From Lactobacillus kefiranofaciens (GTDB lineage: Bacteria > Bacillota > Bacilli > Lactobacillales > Lactobacillaceae), in contig NZ_FMXC01000002.1 in assembly GCF_900103655.1 (NCBI RefSeq), forward strand, positions 1 through 64,000: a stretch of DNA of 64,000 nt, read 5' to 3'. A program made the translations under genes and the position numbers. Shown one piece after another: positions 46,020 to 56,713 of this stretch; position 1 is the first letter of the stretch, and every line of letters starts with the position of its first letter. The notes below the pieces were generated by a model, which saw only the letters and a list, made by a program, of their open reading frames with translations, was not told where the DNA came from and searched no databases.

Positions 46020-47969
46020 TTAATTGTGAGCTGTCAAAGCAATCAGCTTATCACCATGCTTGTCGCCAGCATCAGTAATGCGTTGAACATTTGCATAGTT
46101 AGCAGTGTTGGTAATGACAACCATTACAGTAGTGTCATAGCCTGCCTTCTTGGCAGCATCAAGATCAACTGTGCCAAGCTTGTCGCCCTTGTTTACTCTT
46201 TGACCTTGCTTTACAAAACTTTCAAAGTGCTCACCCTTAAGGTTTACCGTATCAAGCCCGATGTGGATCAAAACTTCAGCACCATCATCTGACTTAATAC
46301 CATAAGCGTGCTTAGTCTCATAGGCAATCGTCACTGTACCAGTAACTGGAGCATAGATTATGCCATCACTTGGAATAACTTCAGCACCATCGCCCATCAA
46401 CTTAGCAGAGAATACTTGGTCATTAACCTTGGTTAAACTTTCTGGAGTACCGTCAACTGGTGAAGCAACAACTTCATCCTTCAAGCTTAATTGTTCTTTA
46501 GAAACCTTTTCTGCTTTTTGATTGTCTTCTGCTTGAGTAGTTGCATCGTTAACTGGAACATCTTGTCCTGCAACTTCTTCCTTCAAGTGCTTCTTACCAT
46601 AAACATAAGTAAGCGTGAAGGCAACAACGAAACTAATTAACACTGAGACAACCCACATTGGAATCGTCTTAGGATAAATTGACAAGAAGCCAAGGAAACC
46701 AGCTGAACCAAGAGCAGCAGCGGTTACGTGCATGAAGCCGGCAAATGCGGCAGCAACACCTGAACCAATCAAGGCACAGAAGAATGGAAACTTGTACTTC
46801 AAGTTAACACCGAAAAGTGCTGGTTCAGTAATCCCAAGAAGTGCTGATACACCTGATGAACTTGCCAAGCCCTTCATCTTTTCGTTCTTAGTCAAGAAGT
46901 AAACTGCGAAGGTTGCGGCACCTTGAGCAACATTAGCCATACATGCGGTAACGAAGATAAAGTCACCGGAACTTGCTGGATTCTTAGCAAAAGCTGCTAA
47001 AAGCTGAGTTTCAACAGCTGGGAAGCTTTGGTGAAGTCCAGTAGTAACAATTGCTGAATAAGTAAGACCAAAGATACCCATACCAAAGGCACCAGTAGTA
47101 TTGTAAAGCCAAACAATACCATTAGTAATCGCATCAGAAACGCCCTTGAAGACTGGCCCGATAATTACAAAAGTAAGGAAACCAGTGATCATGATTGAAA
47201 GAAGTGGCGTAAAGGTAAAGTCAACTGCAGATGGCAAGTGCTTGTGAAAGTACTTTTCCAAAATTGACAATACCCAAACGGCTACTAAAACCGGAATAAC
47301 TTGGTATTGATAGTTGGTTTGAGCAACATGCAAGCCAAAGATATCCCAGAATTTAGCGGCACCACCTAAGTTAGGCGTGGTCATAATCATACCGATTGTG
47401 GCACCCAAGAATTGGTTAGCACCAAACCGTTTAGCCGCCGACATACCAACTAGAATTGGCATGAAGATAAATGGAGCGGCTGACATGACTTGAATCATTG
47501 CTGATAAGCCGGCAATGTTAGGAGCCATTTGAACAACTGATTTAGAACCAAATAGTCCTGGTGAAGTCAAGAAGTTGTTCAAAGCCATTAACAAACCACC
47601 AGCAACTAAGGCTGGAATGATTGGAACGAAGATGTCAGACAAAAGCTTGATGAAGTCCATTACTGGATTCTTCTTTTGGCCTTCAGCTGCGACCTTCTTC
47701 AAGTCATCAGTCGATAATTCCTTTAAGCCAGTAATCTTAATGAATTCATCGTAAACATCATTAACATCCCCTGGTCCAATAATTACTTGATATTGACCAT
47801 TGGTCTTAAAAGTACCTTTAACATCTGGATCGTTGTCCAATGCTTTTTGGTCAACTTTTGAGTCATCTTTTAATACTAAACGCAGACGAGTAGCACAGTG
47901 AGCACCCGCAATAATATTATCGCGGCCCACGTCCTTAATTACTCGTTCCGCCACCTTTCTATGGTCCAT
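46020..47969 (-). CDS. scrA: Sucrose-specific PTS permease IIBCA
   Basis: Takes up sucrose and phosphorylates it to sucrose-6-phosphate; 649 aa, domains fused in the order IIB-IIC-IIA. The IIB cysteine is in [16 protein letters not shown] (about residue 25). IIC covers about residues 105-460 with many membrane helices. IIA begins near 505 and has the active histidine in [22 protein letters not shown] precedes the ATG. It is divergent from scrB with two operator-like palindromes and a cre-like site between them. Confidence 0.93.
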   Translation of the reverse strand: MDHRKVAERVIKDVGRDNIIAGAHCATRLRLVLKDDSKVDQKALDNDPDVKGTFKTNGQYQVIIGPGDVNDVYDEFIKITGLKELSTDDLKKVAAEGQKKNPVMDFIKLLSDIFVPIIPALVAGGLLMALNNFLTSPGLFGSKSVVQMAPNIAGLSAMIQVMSAAPFIFMPILVGMSAAKRFGANQFLGATIGMIMTTPNLGGAAKFWDIFGLHVAQTNYQYQVIPVLVAVWVLSILEKYFHKHLPSAVDFTFTPLLSIMITGFLTFVIIGPVFKGVSDAITNGIVWLYNTTGAFGMGIFGLTYSAIVTTGLHQSFPAVETQLLAAFAKNPASSGDFIFVTACMANVAQGAATFAVYFLTKNEKMKGLASSSGVSALLGITEPALFGVNLKYKFPFFCALIGSGVAAAFAGFMHVTAAALGSAGFLGFLSIYPKTIPMWVVSVLISFVVAFTLTYVYGKKHLKEEVAGQDVPVNDATTQAEDNQKAEKVSKEQLSLKDEVVASPVDGTPESLTKVNDQVFSAKLMGDGAEVIPSDGIIYAPVTGTVTIAYETKHAYGIKSDDGAEVLIHIGLDTVNLKGEHFESFVKQGQRVNKGDKLGTVDLDAAKKAGYDTTVMVVITNTANYANVQRITDAGDKHGDKLIALTAHN

Positions 47970-47981
47970 GTTAAATCCTCC

Positions 47982-47995
47982 TGTAAACGCTTTAT
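47982..47995 (-). promoter_or_regulatory. cre-like site upstream of scrA
   Basis: ATAAAGCGTTTACA on the minus strand matches the cre consensus core and right half, with two mismatches on the left. It lies just upstream of the scrA ribosome-binding site. Confidence 0.5.
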
Positions 47996-48011
47996 TCTCA
48001 TTTCACTAACT

Positions 48012-48050
48012 ATGATAACGCATTCAGATAATATGTCAATCGTTTGACAT
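48012..48050 (-). promoter_or_regulatory. scrA promoter with ScrR operator O1
   Basis: The palindrome ATGTCAATCGTTTGACAT (48033-48050) contains the minus-strand -35 TTGACA (48034-48039). A TATCAT -10 lies 16 bp on (48012-48017). The pattern suits a LacI-family repressor, presumably ScrR. Confidence 0.75.
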
Positions 48051-48113
48051 AAAATTCTTGATTTATTTTGCTTACTTATGCCCAATAAGTTATTATATTG
48101 GTAAAAGATCATA

Positions 48114-48152
48114 TGTTAAACGTTTGACACAATTTTTATTATCTACTAAAAT
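48114..48152 (+). promoter_or_regulatory. scrB promoter with ScrR operator O2
   Basis: TGTTAAACGTTTGACA (48114-48129) overlaps the -35 TTGACA (48124-48129). After a 17-bp spacer comes TAAAAT (48147-48152). Sequence and placement mirror O1. Confidence 0.78.
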
Positions 48153-48188
48153 AGATCTAAAAGATACCGCTTACATGGAGGCCGAATT

Positions 48189-49646
48189 ATGGAATGTACA
48201 AGAGAAAAACGTTACTTACCTTATAATAAATGGGATGCCGACACTTTGCTTCATTTACAAGCACAAGCTGCTAATTCCCCATATCAGTTGCATTATCATT
48301 TACACCCTATTTCCGGACTGGTAAACGACCCAAATGGATTTTCCTATTTTAATGGTGCATATCACCTGTTTTATCAATCATATCCATTTGGCGCAGTGCA
48401 CGGTTTAAAGTCATGGGTTCACTTTAAATCTCAAGATTTGGTTAATTGGACTAATTTGGGCTTAGCTGTTGAGCCTGATACAATGGCTGATTCTCACGGA
48501 GCATATTCTGGCTCAGCACGTGAAATTGACGGCAGACTTTTCTTAATGTATACCGGCAATCACCGTGATGAAAATTGGGTCCGTACCCCTTATCAAATCG
48601 GTGCTTGGATGACTAAAGATGGCAAAGTTTCAGATAAAACTATCCTATTTAAAAATCCGGATCACATTACTGAACACTTCCGTGATCCACAGATTTTAAA
48701 ACAAAATGATACTTACTATGCAATTTTAGGAGCACAAGACAAAGCCGAAAAGCATGGCCACATTGATATTTGGAAATCTCAAGACCTTAAAAATTGGGAA
48801 GAACTTGGCTTTTTAGACATGGGCACAGAGCCCATGGGCTATATGATCGAATGTCCTAATATTGTTAGAGTCGACGGCAAAGTGGTCGTCATCTTCTGTC
48901 CACAAGGATTAGATAAGAAGATCGCCGACTACGACAATGTCTACCCTGACATGTACATCATTGCCGATGACATTGATTTTGAAAATCATAAATTGATCAA
49001 TCCAGGCAAATTGCACAACTTGGATAAAGGCTTTGATGTTTACGCTACCCAAGCCTTTAACGCACCAGATGGTCATGCTTACGAAGTCAGCTGGGTTGGT
49101 TTGCCTGATACTACCTACCCAACTGATGATGAAAACTGGGCTAACTGCTTGAGTCAGGTCAAGGAACTGGTAATCAAGGATGACAAATTGATCCAAAAAC
49201 CAGTTAAAGCAATGAGGGCGCTGCGTCAAGATGAAGAACAAGTCAGCGACCCAATAATTAGTGAAAAGGCTGGACAGCAATACGAATTAAAATTAAAAAT
49301 TGCCCAAGGTCAAACCGGCAATTTACATTTAGCAGCTAATGAAGATTTAACTAACAGTCTACAAATCAAATTTGATACCCAAAACGGTAAATTAGTACTA
49401 GATCGTGCTCAAGCTGGACAAGCAGTGGCAGTTGATCATGGCACAAGTAGAGAAACTAGTTTAGTAGCTAACAAAGATTTAGAACTTGATATCTTTGTCG
49501 ACCACTCATTAATCGAAGTTTTCGTCAATGGCGGCGAAGAAGTCTTAACCGGTCGCTACTTTGCTGATCAAGCTAACCCAAAGATTGCTTTTGAGCAAAA
49601 TACTGCTTACACAGGCCAACTTTGGCAGATGAAGACAATTCTTTAA
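48189..49646 (+). CDS. scrB: Sucrose-6-phosphate hydrolase
   Basis: Glycoside hydrolase family 32, splitting sucrose-6-phosphate into glucose-6-phosphate and fructose; 485 aa. The nucleophile Asp is in HLHPISGLVNDPNGFSYFNGAYHLFYQ. The RDP motif is EHFRDPQIL and the acid/base Glu is in MIECPNIV. The C-terminal beta-sandwich ends with LDIFVDHSLIEVFVNGG. GGAGG lies 7 nt before the ATG. No signal peptide, so cytoplasmic. scrR follows 14 nt downstream. Confidence 0.95.
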   Translation: MECTREKRYLPYNKWDADTLLHLQAQAANSPYQLHYHLHPISGLVNDPNGFSYFNGAYHLFYQSYPFGAVHGLKSWVHFKSQDLVNWTNLGLAVEPDTMADSHGAYSGSAREIDGRLFLMYTGNHRDENWVRTPYQIGAWMTKDGKVSDKTILFKNPDHITEHFRDPQILKQNDTYYAILGAQDKAEKHGHIDIWKSQDLKNWEELGFLDMGTEPMGYMIECPNIVRVDGKVVVIFCPQGLDKKIADYDNVYPDMYIIADDIDFENHKLINPGKLHNLDKGFDVYATQAFNAPDGHAYEVSWVGLPDTTYPTDDENWANCLSQVKELVIKDDKLIQKPVKAMRALRQDEEQVSDPIISEKAGQQYELKLKIAQGQTGNLHLAANEDLTNSLQIKFDTQNGKLVLDRAQAGQAVAVDHGTSRETSLVANKDLELDIFVDHSLIEVFVNGGEEVLTGRYFADQANPKIAFEQNTAYTGQLWQMKTIL

Positions 49647-49660
49647 ATAAGGTGATATAA

Positions 49661-50646
49661 ATGGCAGCTAAATTAAGCGACGTTGCCAAAGAAGCAGGCT
49701 GTTCTGTGACAACTGTTTCGCGAGTGATTAATAATCATGGCTATTTAAGTCAAAAAACCAAGGACAAAGTTTTTGCGGCAATGCGAAAATTAAATTATCA
49801 GCCTAATTCCCTTGCTCGTTCCTTGCAAGGTAAAAAAATGAAATTAATTGGGTTGATCTTTCCTGGTATTACCAATCCGTTTTTTGCGGAATTAGTACAA
49901 GATGTTGAAACGACGCTCTTTAAACGGGGTTATAAAGTAATTCTTTGCAACGCAGGACAGAACAAAAAGAAAGAGCATGAATATTTACGCATGCTCCAGG
50001 CCAACCAGGTTGATGCATTATTGCAGGGGCTCACAATCTAGGGATTGAAGAATATAAGCAATTAGGTTTGCCGATTGTTTCTTTTGATCGTAAACTAGCC
50101 GAAAACGTCCCGATTGTCAGTTGCGACAACTATCAGGGGATTAAACTTGCCGTACGTGATTTAATTCAAGGCGGCTGCAAAAAGATCTACTTCTTAGGCA
50201 ACAAACATAAAAAGGGCAATCCTACCGATGAACGTCTAGATGCCTATCTCGATGAAGCTAAAAATTATGGCTTTACACCCCATATTCGCTCCGTGGCTTT
50301 TTCGGATTCGACTAACATTAAAAATATGGAAGTCCATAATATGTTGACAAACGATCAACCTGATGGGGTTGTCTGCACTGATGATTTAACCGCTATTTTG
50401 GTTTTACAGGAGGCTAAAAAGCTAGGTATCTCGATTCCCAGTGAATTAAAAGTTATTGGCTTTGATGGAACGCAACTGATGCAAACTTATCATTCGGAGC
50501 TATCTACAATTGCTCAACCTATCGAGGATATTGCAACTTTATTGGTTAATTTATTACTCAAGCGAATTGCGCATCCTGAGCAAGAATTAAAACAAAAAAA
50601 TTATGTTTTGCCAGTTAAGTTGATTAAGGGTGAAACGACAGCATAA
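49661..50646 (+). pseudogene. scrR: Sucrose operon repressor ScrR, frameshifted
   Basis: LacI-family repressor. Helix-turn-helix LSDVAKEAGCSVTTVSRVINNHG and hinge YQPNSLARSLQGKKM are intact. The frame stops at 50039 after 126 codons. A G run of four at 50026-50029, where five would restore the frame, explains it: downstream the protein resumes as AHNLGIEEYKQLGLPIVSFDR and continues to 50646 with IGFDGTQLMQTYHSELSTIAQP. The intact length would be about 328 aa. The residual peptide keeps the DNA-binding domain but not the ligand and dimer core, so regulation is probably lost. Confidence 0.9.
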
Positions 50647-50647
50647 A

Positions 50648-50680
50648 AAATAACCAGGATTTTGTCCCTGGTTATTTTTT
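50648..50680. terminator. Bidirectional terminator between scrR and rex
   Basis: AAAATAACCAGG pairs with CCTGGTTATTTT, with T6-T8 on plus and A6 on the left side for minus transcripts. Confidence 0.88.
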
Positions 50681-50685
50681 TAGCT

Positions 50686-51321
50686 TTAATTTTCTTTATC
50701 ACTATCTAGGAAATAAATCAAAGTCTGCAATTCCGTTGCTAAGTCAACGTTTTGTACACGCACACTAGCTGGAGCAGATAATCTAATCGGCGTAAAGTTC
50801 ATGATCCCCTTCACACCAGCATCGACCATGACGTCTGTCGTTTTTTGAGCAGCCGTAGAAGGAACCGTTAAAATAGCAATCGTAATCTGCTGATCATTCA
50901 ACTGCTGCTTCATGTCTTCCAAATCATAAACAGGAACGCCACTTAAGATACGACCCGTAATCTTCTTATTGATATCAAATGCACAGGAAATGCGAATATT
51001 ATTGCTTCTCTTAAAGTTATAATTAAGCAGTGCTCGCCCTAAGTTACCAACACCAACTAGGGCAACATTAGTCAAAGTATCTTGATTTAAAATCTTCTTG
51101 AAAAAGGACAGCAAGCTCTTAACGTCATAGCCATAGCCACGTTTGCCCAACGCGCCAAAGTATGAAAAGTCTCTTCTAATTGAAGCACTATCAACTTGTA
51201 CTGCTTCAGACAATTCAGTTGATGATACCTTTTCCTTACCTTCTTCATTCAAAATAATCAAATAGCGATAGTATAATGGTAATCTTTTTGCTGTTGCCTT
51301 TGGAATTTTTATTTTTTCCAT
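50686..51321 (-). CDS. rex: Redox-sensing transcriptional repressor Rex
   Basis: NADH/NAD-responsive repressor of fermentation genes, 211 aa. Winged-helix N-domain ([55 protein letters not shown]) and a Rossmann C-domain with [18 protein letters not shown] start it at [12 protein letters not shown] (51321), preceded by a G-rich stretch; an ORF extension to 51363 has no homologous look. TTGTG/CACAA half-sites lie upstream, but not with canonical Rex-operator spacing. Confidence 0.93.
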   Translation of the reverse strand: MEKIKIPKATAKRLPLYYRYLIILNEEGKEKVSSTELSEAVQVDSASIRRDFSYFGALGKRGYGYDVKSLLSFFKKILNQDTLTNVALVGVGNLGRALLNYNFKRSNNIRISCAFDINKKITGRILSGVPVYDLEDMKQQLNDQQITIAILTVPSTAAQKTTDVMVDAGVKGIMNFTPIRLSAPASVRVQNVDLATELQTLIYFLDSDKEN

Positions 51322-51507
51322 AATGGAAGCCCCCCAAATGTATTTTTGTTTGTGAATGCACAATCAAGCATTACTATCATAACTATAAACATGCTACTTG
51401 TGCAAGTATCTTATTCACAAGGATGCTATTTTTCACATATATAAACATAGTATTCCTCTCCAAAACCCGTTGCATCATATGGTAGAATAATGATTAGGTG
51501 AAAAATT

Positions 51508-53421
51508 ATGATTATTGCACAAGGACACGATTTAGAACAACAATTTGGGGCCAATACACTATTTAAAAATGTAACTTTTTCAATTGATTCTAATGCCAGA
51601 ATCGGTTTAGTTGGTCCTAACGGAGTTGGTAAGACCACTCTGTTAAAAATTATGACAGGTGAACAGGAACCCACCCATGGTGAGTTTACCGTTAATAAAG
51701 GCATTGATGTCGGCTATATTGCACAGGAAAATGCCTTAGACAAAAACCAAACCATTTGGGATGAAATAGAATCCGTTTTTGCCCCATTAATTAAAGAAGG
51801 CAAAAGTTTAACCGCGATGCAAGAAAGAATTGCCGATCATCCTGAAGATCAAGAACTGCTTAAGCAATATGATCAAAAGCAATTTAATTTCGAACAAAAA
51901 GGCGGTTACACTTATCAGTCTGACATTAAGAGCATTCTGAACGGCTTTAAGTTTCCAGAAGATACTTGGCAAAAAAAGATTGGCAGTCTCTCTGGCGGTG
52001 AAAAGACGCGGTTAGCTTTTGTTAAACTGCTTTTACGTAAGCCGGCCCTACTTCTTTTAGACGAACCAACCAACTATCTTGATCTAGATACATTGGATTG
52101 GCTGGAAGGCTTTTTAAGAAACTACAGTGGCGCGATTTTGGTTGTATCCCACGACCAATACTTTTTGGATCACCTGGCTACCCAAATCTTCGAATTAGAA
52201 TTCGGCAAATTGACGCCATTCAAGGGCAACTATTCTGCCTATGTCATGCAGCGCGAACAACGCGACAAGGATCAAGAAGCCGCTTATGAAAAGCAACAGG
52301 CTGAAATCAAAAAAGACGAAGAGTTCATCCAAAAGAACTTGGTTCGAGCTACGACTACCAAAAGAGCACAGAGCCGGCGTAAAAAGCTAGAAAAAATCGA
52401 CCGGATTAAACCACCAAAACATAAAAATAAGGTACGTATTCACTTCAACAGCGAACGTCCTTCTGGTAAAGAAGTGCTAATTTTCAAGGATTTAACCATT
52501 GGCTATCCTGAAAAAACAATGGTCAAAGATATCTCTTTCCAAATTAATAAAGGCGATCGCGTAGCCATCATCGGTCCAAACGGGATTGGCAAATCTACCC
52601 TGCTCAAAACAATCATGAAGCAGCTAACTCCTAAAGGCGGTTCAATCAAGTGTGGTGCCTCTTTAGATATTGGCTACTACGATCAAGAACTCCAAGGCCT
52701 TGATCCTTCTAAGACGGTTTTAGATACTGTTTGGGATCGGCATAAGACCATGCCAGAGCGTGATGTTCGCTCGATTCTTGCTAGTTTTCTGTTCACGGCT
52801 AAGGACATCGACAAGACTGTCGGGCAATTATCTGGTGGACAAAAAGCTCGTCTGACTTTAACCGTTTTATCACTTGAACACGATAATTTCTTGCTAATGG
52901 ACGAACCGACCAACCACTTGGACATTGAAGCTAAGGAAGTCTTAGAAGAAGCTTTGAAAGACTTCGACGGTACTTTGCTCTTTGTTTCTCACGACCGTTA
53001 CTTCATCAACCAACTAGCTAACAAGATTGTTTCCGTTCGCGATGGTCACGCCAAGATATATAATGGTAACTATTCTTATTATCTTGATGAAAAGGCCAAG
53101 CAAAATGCGGCAGCTGAGAGTATTGAAGAAACTACTCCGGTAAAGGAAGTCAGTGAGCAAAAACTGTCTTATCAAGAACAAAAGCAACGCAACTCACAGA
53201 AGAGAAAACTGCAACGCGCTATTGATCAAGCTGAAAAGAAAATTGAAGAACTTGAAGAGCAAGAAAAAAACGTCCAAACTGAGATGGCTAACCCAGACAT
53301 TGCCTCGAACTTTGACAAGCTCGGACCACTACAAGAAAAATTATCTAATATTCAAAAACAATTAGACGATGCAAATAACGCCTGGGAAAAAGCCATCGAA
53401 GAAATGGATAATTTTGAATAA
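51508..53421 (+). CDS. ABC-F family ATPase, Uup/EttA-like
   Basis: Soluble tandem ABC protein of 637 aa that acts on ribosomes. NBD1: GPNGVGKTT, LSGGEKTRLAF, LLLLDEPTNYLDL. Linker helices (EQRDKDQEAAYEKQQAEIKKDEEF and onwards) follow. NBD2: GPNGIGKST, LSGGQKARLTL, LLMDEPTNHLDI. The C-terminal coiled coil (about residues 560-637) is typical of Uup/YfmR. There are no membrane segments, so it is not a transporter. An antibiotic-resistance role cannot be inferred. Confidence 0.92.
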   Translation: MIIAQGHDLEQQFGANTLFKNVTFSIDSNARIGLVGPNGVGKTTLLKIMTGEQEPTHGEFTVNKGIDVGYIAQENALDKNQTIWDEIESVFAPLIKEGKSLTAMQERIADHPEDQELLKQYDQKQFNFEQKGGYTYQSDIKSILNGFKFPEDTWQKKIGSLSGGEKTRLAFVKLLLRKPALLLLDEPTNYLDLDTLDWLEGFLRNYSGAILVVSHDQYFLDHLATQIFELEFGKLTPFKGNYSAYVMQREQRDKDQEAAYEKQQAEIKKDEEFIQKNLVRATTTKRAQSRRKKLEKIDRIKPPKHKNKVRIHFNSERPSGKEVLIFKDLTIGYPEKTMVKDISFQINKGDRVAIIGPNGIGKSTLLKTIMKQLTPKGGSIKCGASLDIGYYDQELQGLDPSKTVLDTVWDRHKTMPERDVRSILASFLFTAKDIDKTVGQLSGGQKARLTLTVLSLEHDNFLLMDEPTNHLDIEAKEVLEEALKDFDGTLLFVSHDRYFINQLANKIVSVRDGHAKIYNGNYSYYLDEKAKQNAAAESIEETTPVKEVSEQKLSYQEQKQRNSQKRKLQRAIDQAEKKIEELEEQEKNVQTEMANPDIASNFDKLGPLQEKLSNIQKQLDDANNAWEKAIEEMDNFE

Positions 53422-53438
53422 CTTATAAAGAAATATAT

Positions 53439-53470
53439 GAAACACTTCCTAATATAGTGAAGTGTTTTTT
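53439..53470 (+). terminator. Terminator after the ABC-F gene
   Basis: AACACTTC pairs with GAAGTGTT and is followed by T4-T6. Confidence 0.8.
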
Positions 53471-53602
53471 GTTTTTACTTTATAAATAACTATATATTTT
53501 TTTATAAATTTTAACTTGTATCTTAATTTTAAGTGGTGTTTCTTTAACTTGAAATGCATGTCTTGTTTGCATTTTTGGGGATTATTGAAAGAAGGTATTT
53601 TC

Positions 53603-55303
53603 GTGGCTAATAATACAGAACTTACTGGTGCCGCACTTTTAGTTGATGCTTTACAAGCAAACGGCTTAAATAACATGTACGGTGTTGTCGGTATTCCAGT
53701 AACAGACTTTGCTCGTTTGGCAGAGTTAAAAGGCATGAAATTTTATGGATTTAGACGTGAAGATGCAGCTGCTGCTGCAGGTTTTATCACTGGTAAACCT
53801 GGCGTAGCTTTAACCGTATCTGCACCTGGTTTCTTAAATGGTTTAACAGCTTTAGCACAAGCTACTAAGAACTGTTTCCCATTAATCATGATCTCAGGAT
53901 CATCAGACCGTCACGTCATCGATCTAGATCGTGGAGACTACGAAGGAATTGATCAATACAACGTAGCTAAGCCTTTCTGTAAGGCAGCTTACCGTGTTGA
54001 TCGCGCACAAGACATGGGCTTAGCTGTAGCTCGTGCAGTTAGAACTGCTGTTAGTGGCCGTCCAGGCGGTGTTTACTTGGACCTTCCTGCAGCAACTGTT
54101 GCTGACACTGTTGAACAAAAGTCAGACGCCAACATTTACAAGGTAGTTGACCCTGCTCCTAAGCAATTGCCATCAGATGACGCAATTGACCGTGCAGTAG
54201 AATTATTGAAGAATGCTAAGCACCCAGTTATTTTACTTGGTAAGGGTGCTGCCTACTCAAGAAGCGAAGAGGAAATTAGAGAATTAGTCGACAAGACTAA
54301 GATTCCATTCTTACCAATGTCAATGGCCAAGGGTGTTGTACCAGACGATTCTCCATCATCCGCCGCTTCTGCTCGTTCACTTTCACTTGGTCAAGCAGAT
54401 GCTGTTCTCTTGATCGGTGCACGTCTTAACTGGATGCTTTCTAATGGTCAAGCTCCATTGTTCCGTGAAGACGCTAAGTTTATCCAAGTTGAAATTGACG
54501 CAACTGAATTTGACTCAAACAGAAAGATTGATGCTCCATTACAAGGTGACATCAAGTCTGTATTGCAAAAGTTAGTTCCAGCAATCGAAAAGGCTGGCAT
54601 TAAGGCTCCAGCAGATTGGCTTGAAGCTATTAAGAATCATTGCGATGAAAATAACGCTAAATTTGCTAAGAGAATTTCAGCTTCTGAAGCTAAATCAACT
54701 TTAGGCTACTACAGCGCAATCGAACCAATTAACGACTTAATGCAAAAGCACCCTGACGCTTACATCGTAAGTGAAGGTGCCAACACTTTGGATATTGGCC
54801 GTAACTTAATCGGTATGCAAAAGCCTCGTCACCGTCTTGACACTGGTACTTGGGGCATTATGGGTGTCGGCCTTGGCTACGCTATCGCCGCTGCTGTAGA
54901 AACTGGTAAGAAGGTTATCGCCCTTGAAGGTGACTCAGCCTTTGGTTTTGATGGTATGGAAATGGAAACCATCTGCCATTACCACTTACCTGTAACTGTA
55001 GTCATCGTTAACAACGGTGGTATCTACAATGGTGACCGTAACGTTGTTAAGGATCAATTAGGCCCTAGTATTTTGGACGCTAACGCTCACTACAGCGATA
55101 TTTCTAAGGCATTCGGCGGTGACAGCTACCGTGTAAACAACTACGCTGAAATGAAAGATGCCCTTGAAAAGGCCTACGAATCAGGCAACCCTACTATTAT
55201 TGATGCACAGATTCCTGTATCAATGGGTAAGGAATCTGGTCACATTGGTAACTTAAACCCAGAATTGGATTTATCACAACTTGAAGATAAGGAAGATAAA
55301 TAA
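53603..55303 (+). CDS. oxc: Oxalyl-CoA decarboxylase
   Basis: Thiamine-diphosphate enzyme converting oxalyl-CoA to formyl-CoA and CO2; 566 aa. The N-domain Glu-type motif is YGVVGIPVTDFARLAE and FRREDAAAAAGFITGKPGVALTVSAPG is family-typical. The C-terminal ThDP/Mg site is LEGDSAFGFDGMEMETICHYHLPVTVVIVNNGG. The ORF runs further upstream, but GTG at 53603 follows GAAGG by 7 nt and gives the family start MANNTELTGAALL. The frc start codon overlaps its stop. In lactobacilli this locus serves oxalate breakdown. Confidence 0.95.
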   Translation: MANNTELTGAALLVDALQANGLNNMYGVVGIPVTDFARLAELKGMKFYGFRREDAAAAAGFITGKPGVALTVSAPGFLNGLTALAQATKNCFPLIMISGSSDRHVIDLDRGDYEGIDQYNVAKPFCKAAYRVDRAQDMGLAVARAVRTAVSGRPGGVYLDLPAATVADTVEQKSDANIYKVVDPAPKQLPSDDAIDRAVELLKNAKHPVILLGKGAAYSRSEEEIRELVDKTKIPFLPMSMAKGVVPDDSPSSAASARSLSLGQADAVLLIGARLNWMLSNGQAPLFREDAKFIQVEIDATEFDSNRKIDAPLQGDIKSVLQKLVPAIEKAGIKAPADWLEAIKNHCDENNAKFAKRISASEAKSTLGYYSAIEPINDLMQKHPDAYIVSEGANTLDIGRNLIGMQKPRHRLDTGTWGIMGVGLGYAIAAAVETGKKVIALEGDSAFGFDGMEMETICHYHLPVTVVIVNNGGIYNGDRNVVKDQLGPSILDANAHYSDISKAFGGDSYRVNNYAEMKDALEKAYESGNPTIIDAQIPVSMGKESGHIGNLNPELDLSQLEDKEDK

Positions 55304-56643
55304 TGACTGAAGAAAATAAATATACACCTTTAAAGGGCATTAAGGTTATCGACTGGACTCAAGTCCAATCTGGTCCATCATGTACACAACTTTTAGCATG
55401 GCTTGGTGCCGACGTTATTAAGATTGAACGTACTGGTACTGGTACTGGTGACCCAACTAGAAATGAATTGCTTGATATTAAAGATTCATGGAGTCTTTAT
55501 TACTTACAATTAAACGCCAACAAGAAGTCTTTAACTGTTAACATTAAGACTGACGAAGGTAAGAAGATCATGTACGACTTAATCAAGAAGGCTGATGTTT
55601 TCGTTGAAAACATCGCTCCTGGTTCAGCTGAACGTAATGGCCTCGGCTGGGAAAAGCTGCATGAAATGAATCCTAAGTTTATTTACGCTTCATTAAAGGG
55701 CTTTAACGAAGGCTCACGTTTTGAAAACGTTAAGGCCTTTTAACCAGTTGCTCAATCTGCTGGTGGTGCTGCTTCTGCTACTGGTTGGAACGAAGGCAAG
55801 GCTAACGTTCCTACTCAATCAGCTGCTGCTTTAGGTGACTCAAACTCAGGGATGCATCTGACTATCGGTATCTTAGCTGCCCTTCTTCAACGTGAACACA
55901 CTGGTGAAGGTACTTTTGTTTACCAATCAATGCAAGACGCTGTATTGAACCTCTGCCGGATCAAGTTGCGTGACCAAATCATGTTAGACAACTTAGGTGC
56001 CCTTCCTCACTACGCTGTTTACCCTAACTACAAGTGGGGCAAGGCAGTTCCTCGTGCTGAGAACACTGAAGGTGGCCAAGTTATTGGTTGGACTTACAAA
56101 GCTAAGGGCTGGGAAACTGATCCTAATGCTTACGTATACATTGTTATCCAAAACAGTGACAAGAGCTGGGAAGCTATTGCCAACACCATGGGTCACCCAG
56201 AATGGGCTACTGATCCTCGCTTCGATGGCTGGCACAACCGTCAATTACACAAGGAAGAAATTTACCCATTAATCGAAAGCTACACTAAGCAATACGACAA
56301 GTATGAATTAACTAAGAAACTTGGTGCTGCTGGTATTCCTGTAGGTCCTGTTCTTGACTGGCACGAAATTGAAAATGACCCAGACTTGAACAAAGATGGC
56401 ACTATCGTAACTATTGACCAAGGTGGCAACCGTGGTAAGTTCAAGACTATTGGTTTGCCATTCTCACTTTCTAATTACAAGCTTGATTACAAGCGTGCTC
56501 CAGACCTTGGTGAAAACAACAAGGAAATTTTAGCTTCACTTGGTTATGATCCAGATCAAATCGAAAAATTAACTGAAGAAGGCGTAATTTCTAAGGCTCA
56601 AGGTCCTAAGAACCCACGTACTGAAGTTATCAAGGGTGAATAA
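55303..56643 (+). pseudogene. frc: Formyl-CoA:oxalate CoA-transferase, nonsense mutation
   Basis: Class III CoA-transferase that exchanges CoA between formyl-CoA and oxalate, feeding Oxc. The first 146 codons (IKVIDWTQVQSGPSCTQLLAWLGADVIKIER, NANKKSLTVNIKTDEGK) end at an in-frame TAA (55741-55743). The same frame continues without other stops as PVAQSAGGAASATGWNEGKAN to 56643. From the family pattern FENVKAFEPVAQ, the stop replaces a Glu codon (GAA to TAA). The catalytic Asp region lies after the stop. Repaired length is 446 aa. Without readthrough, the pathway is cut. Confidence 0.93.
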
Positions 56644-56660
56644 TTAATTTATTCTCAATC

Positions 56661-56688
56661 AAAAAGCTGTTCACTTCGAACGGCTTTT
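56661..56688 (+). terminator. Terminator after frc
   Basis: AAAAAGCTGTTC pairs with GAACGGCTTTTT around ACTTC. It separates frc from the second CoA-transferase. Confidence 0.82.
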
Positions 56689-56713
56689 TCTTTTTAATAG
56701 AAAGCGTACAACT

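Noticed and set aside
51340-51425. Rex operator upstream of rex
   Set aside because: TTGTGAATGCACAA (51350-51363) has the right half-sites but a 4-bp gap instead of the usual 8-9 bp, and the other TTGTG/CACAA pair is 13 bp apart; too weak to list.
53471-53602. N-terminal extension of Oxc from an ATG at 53516
   Set aside because: The extra residues are hydrophobic and unlike the family start; the GTG at 53603 has a correctly placed ribosome-binding site.
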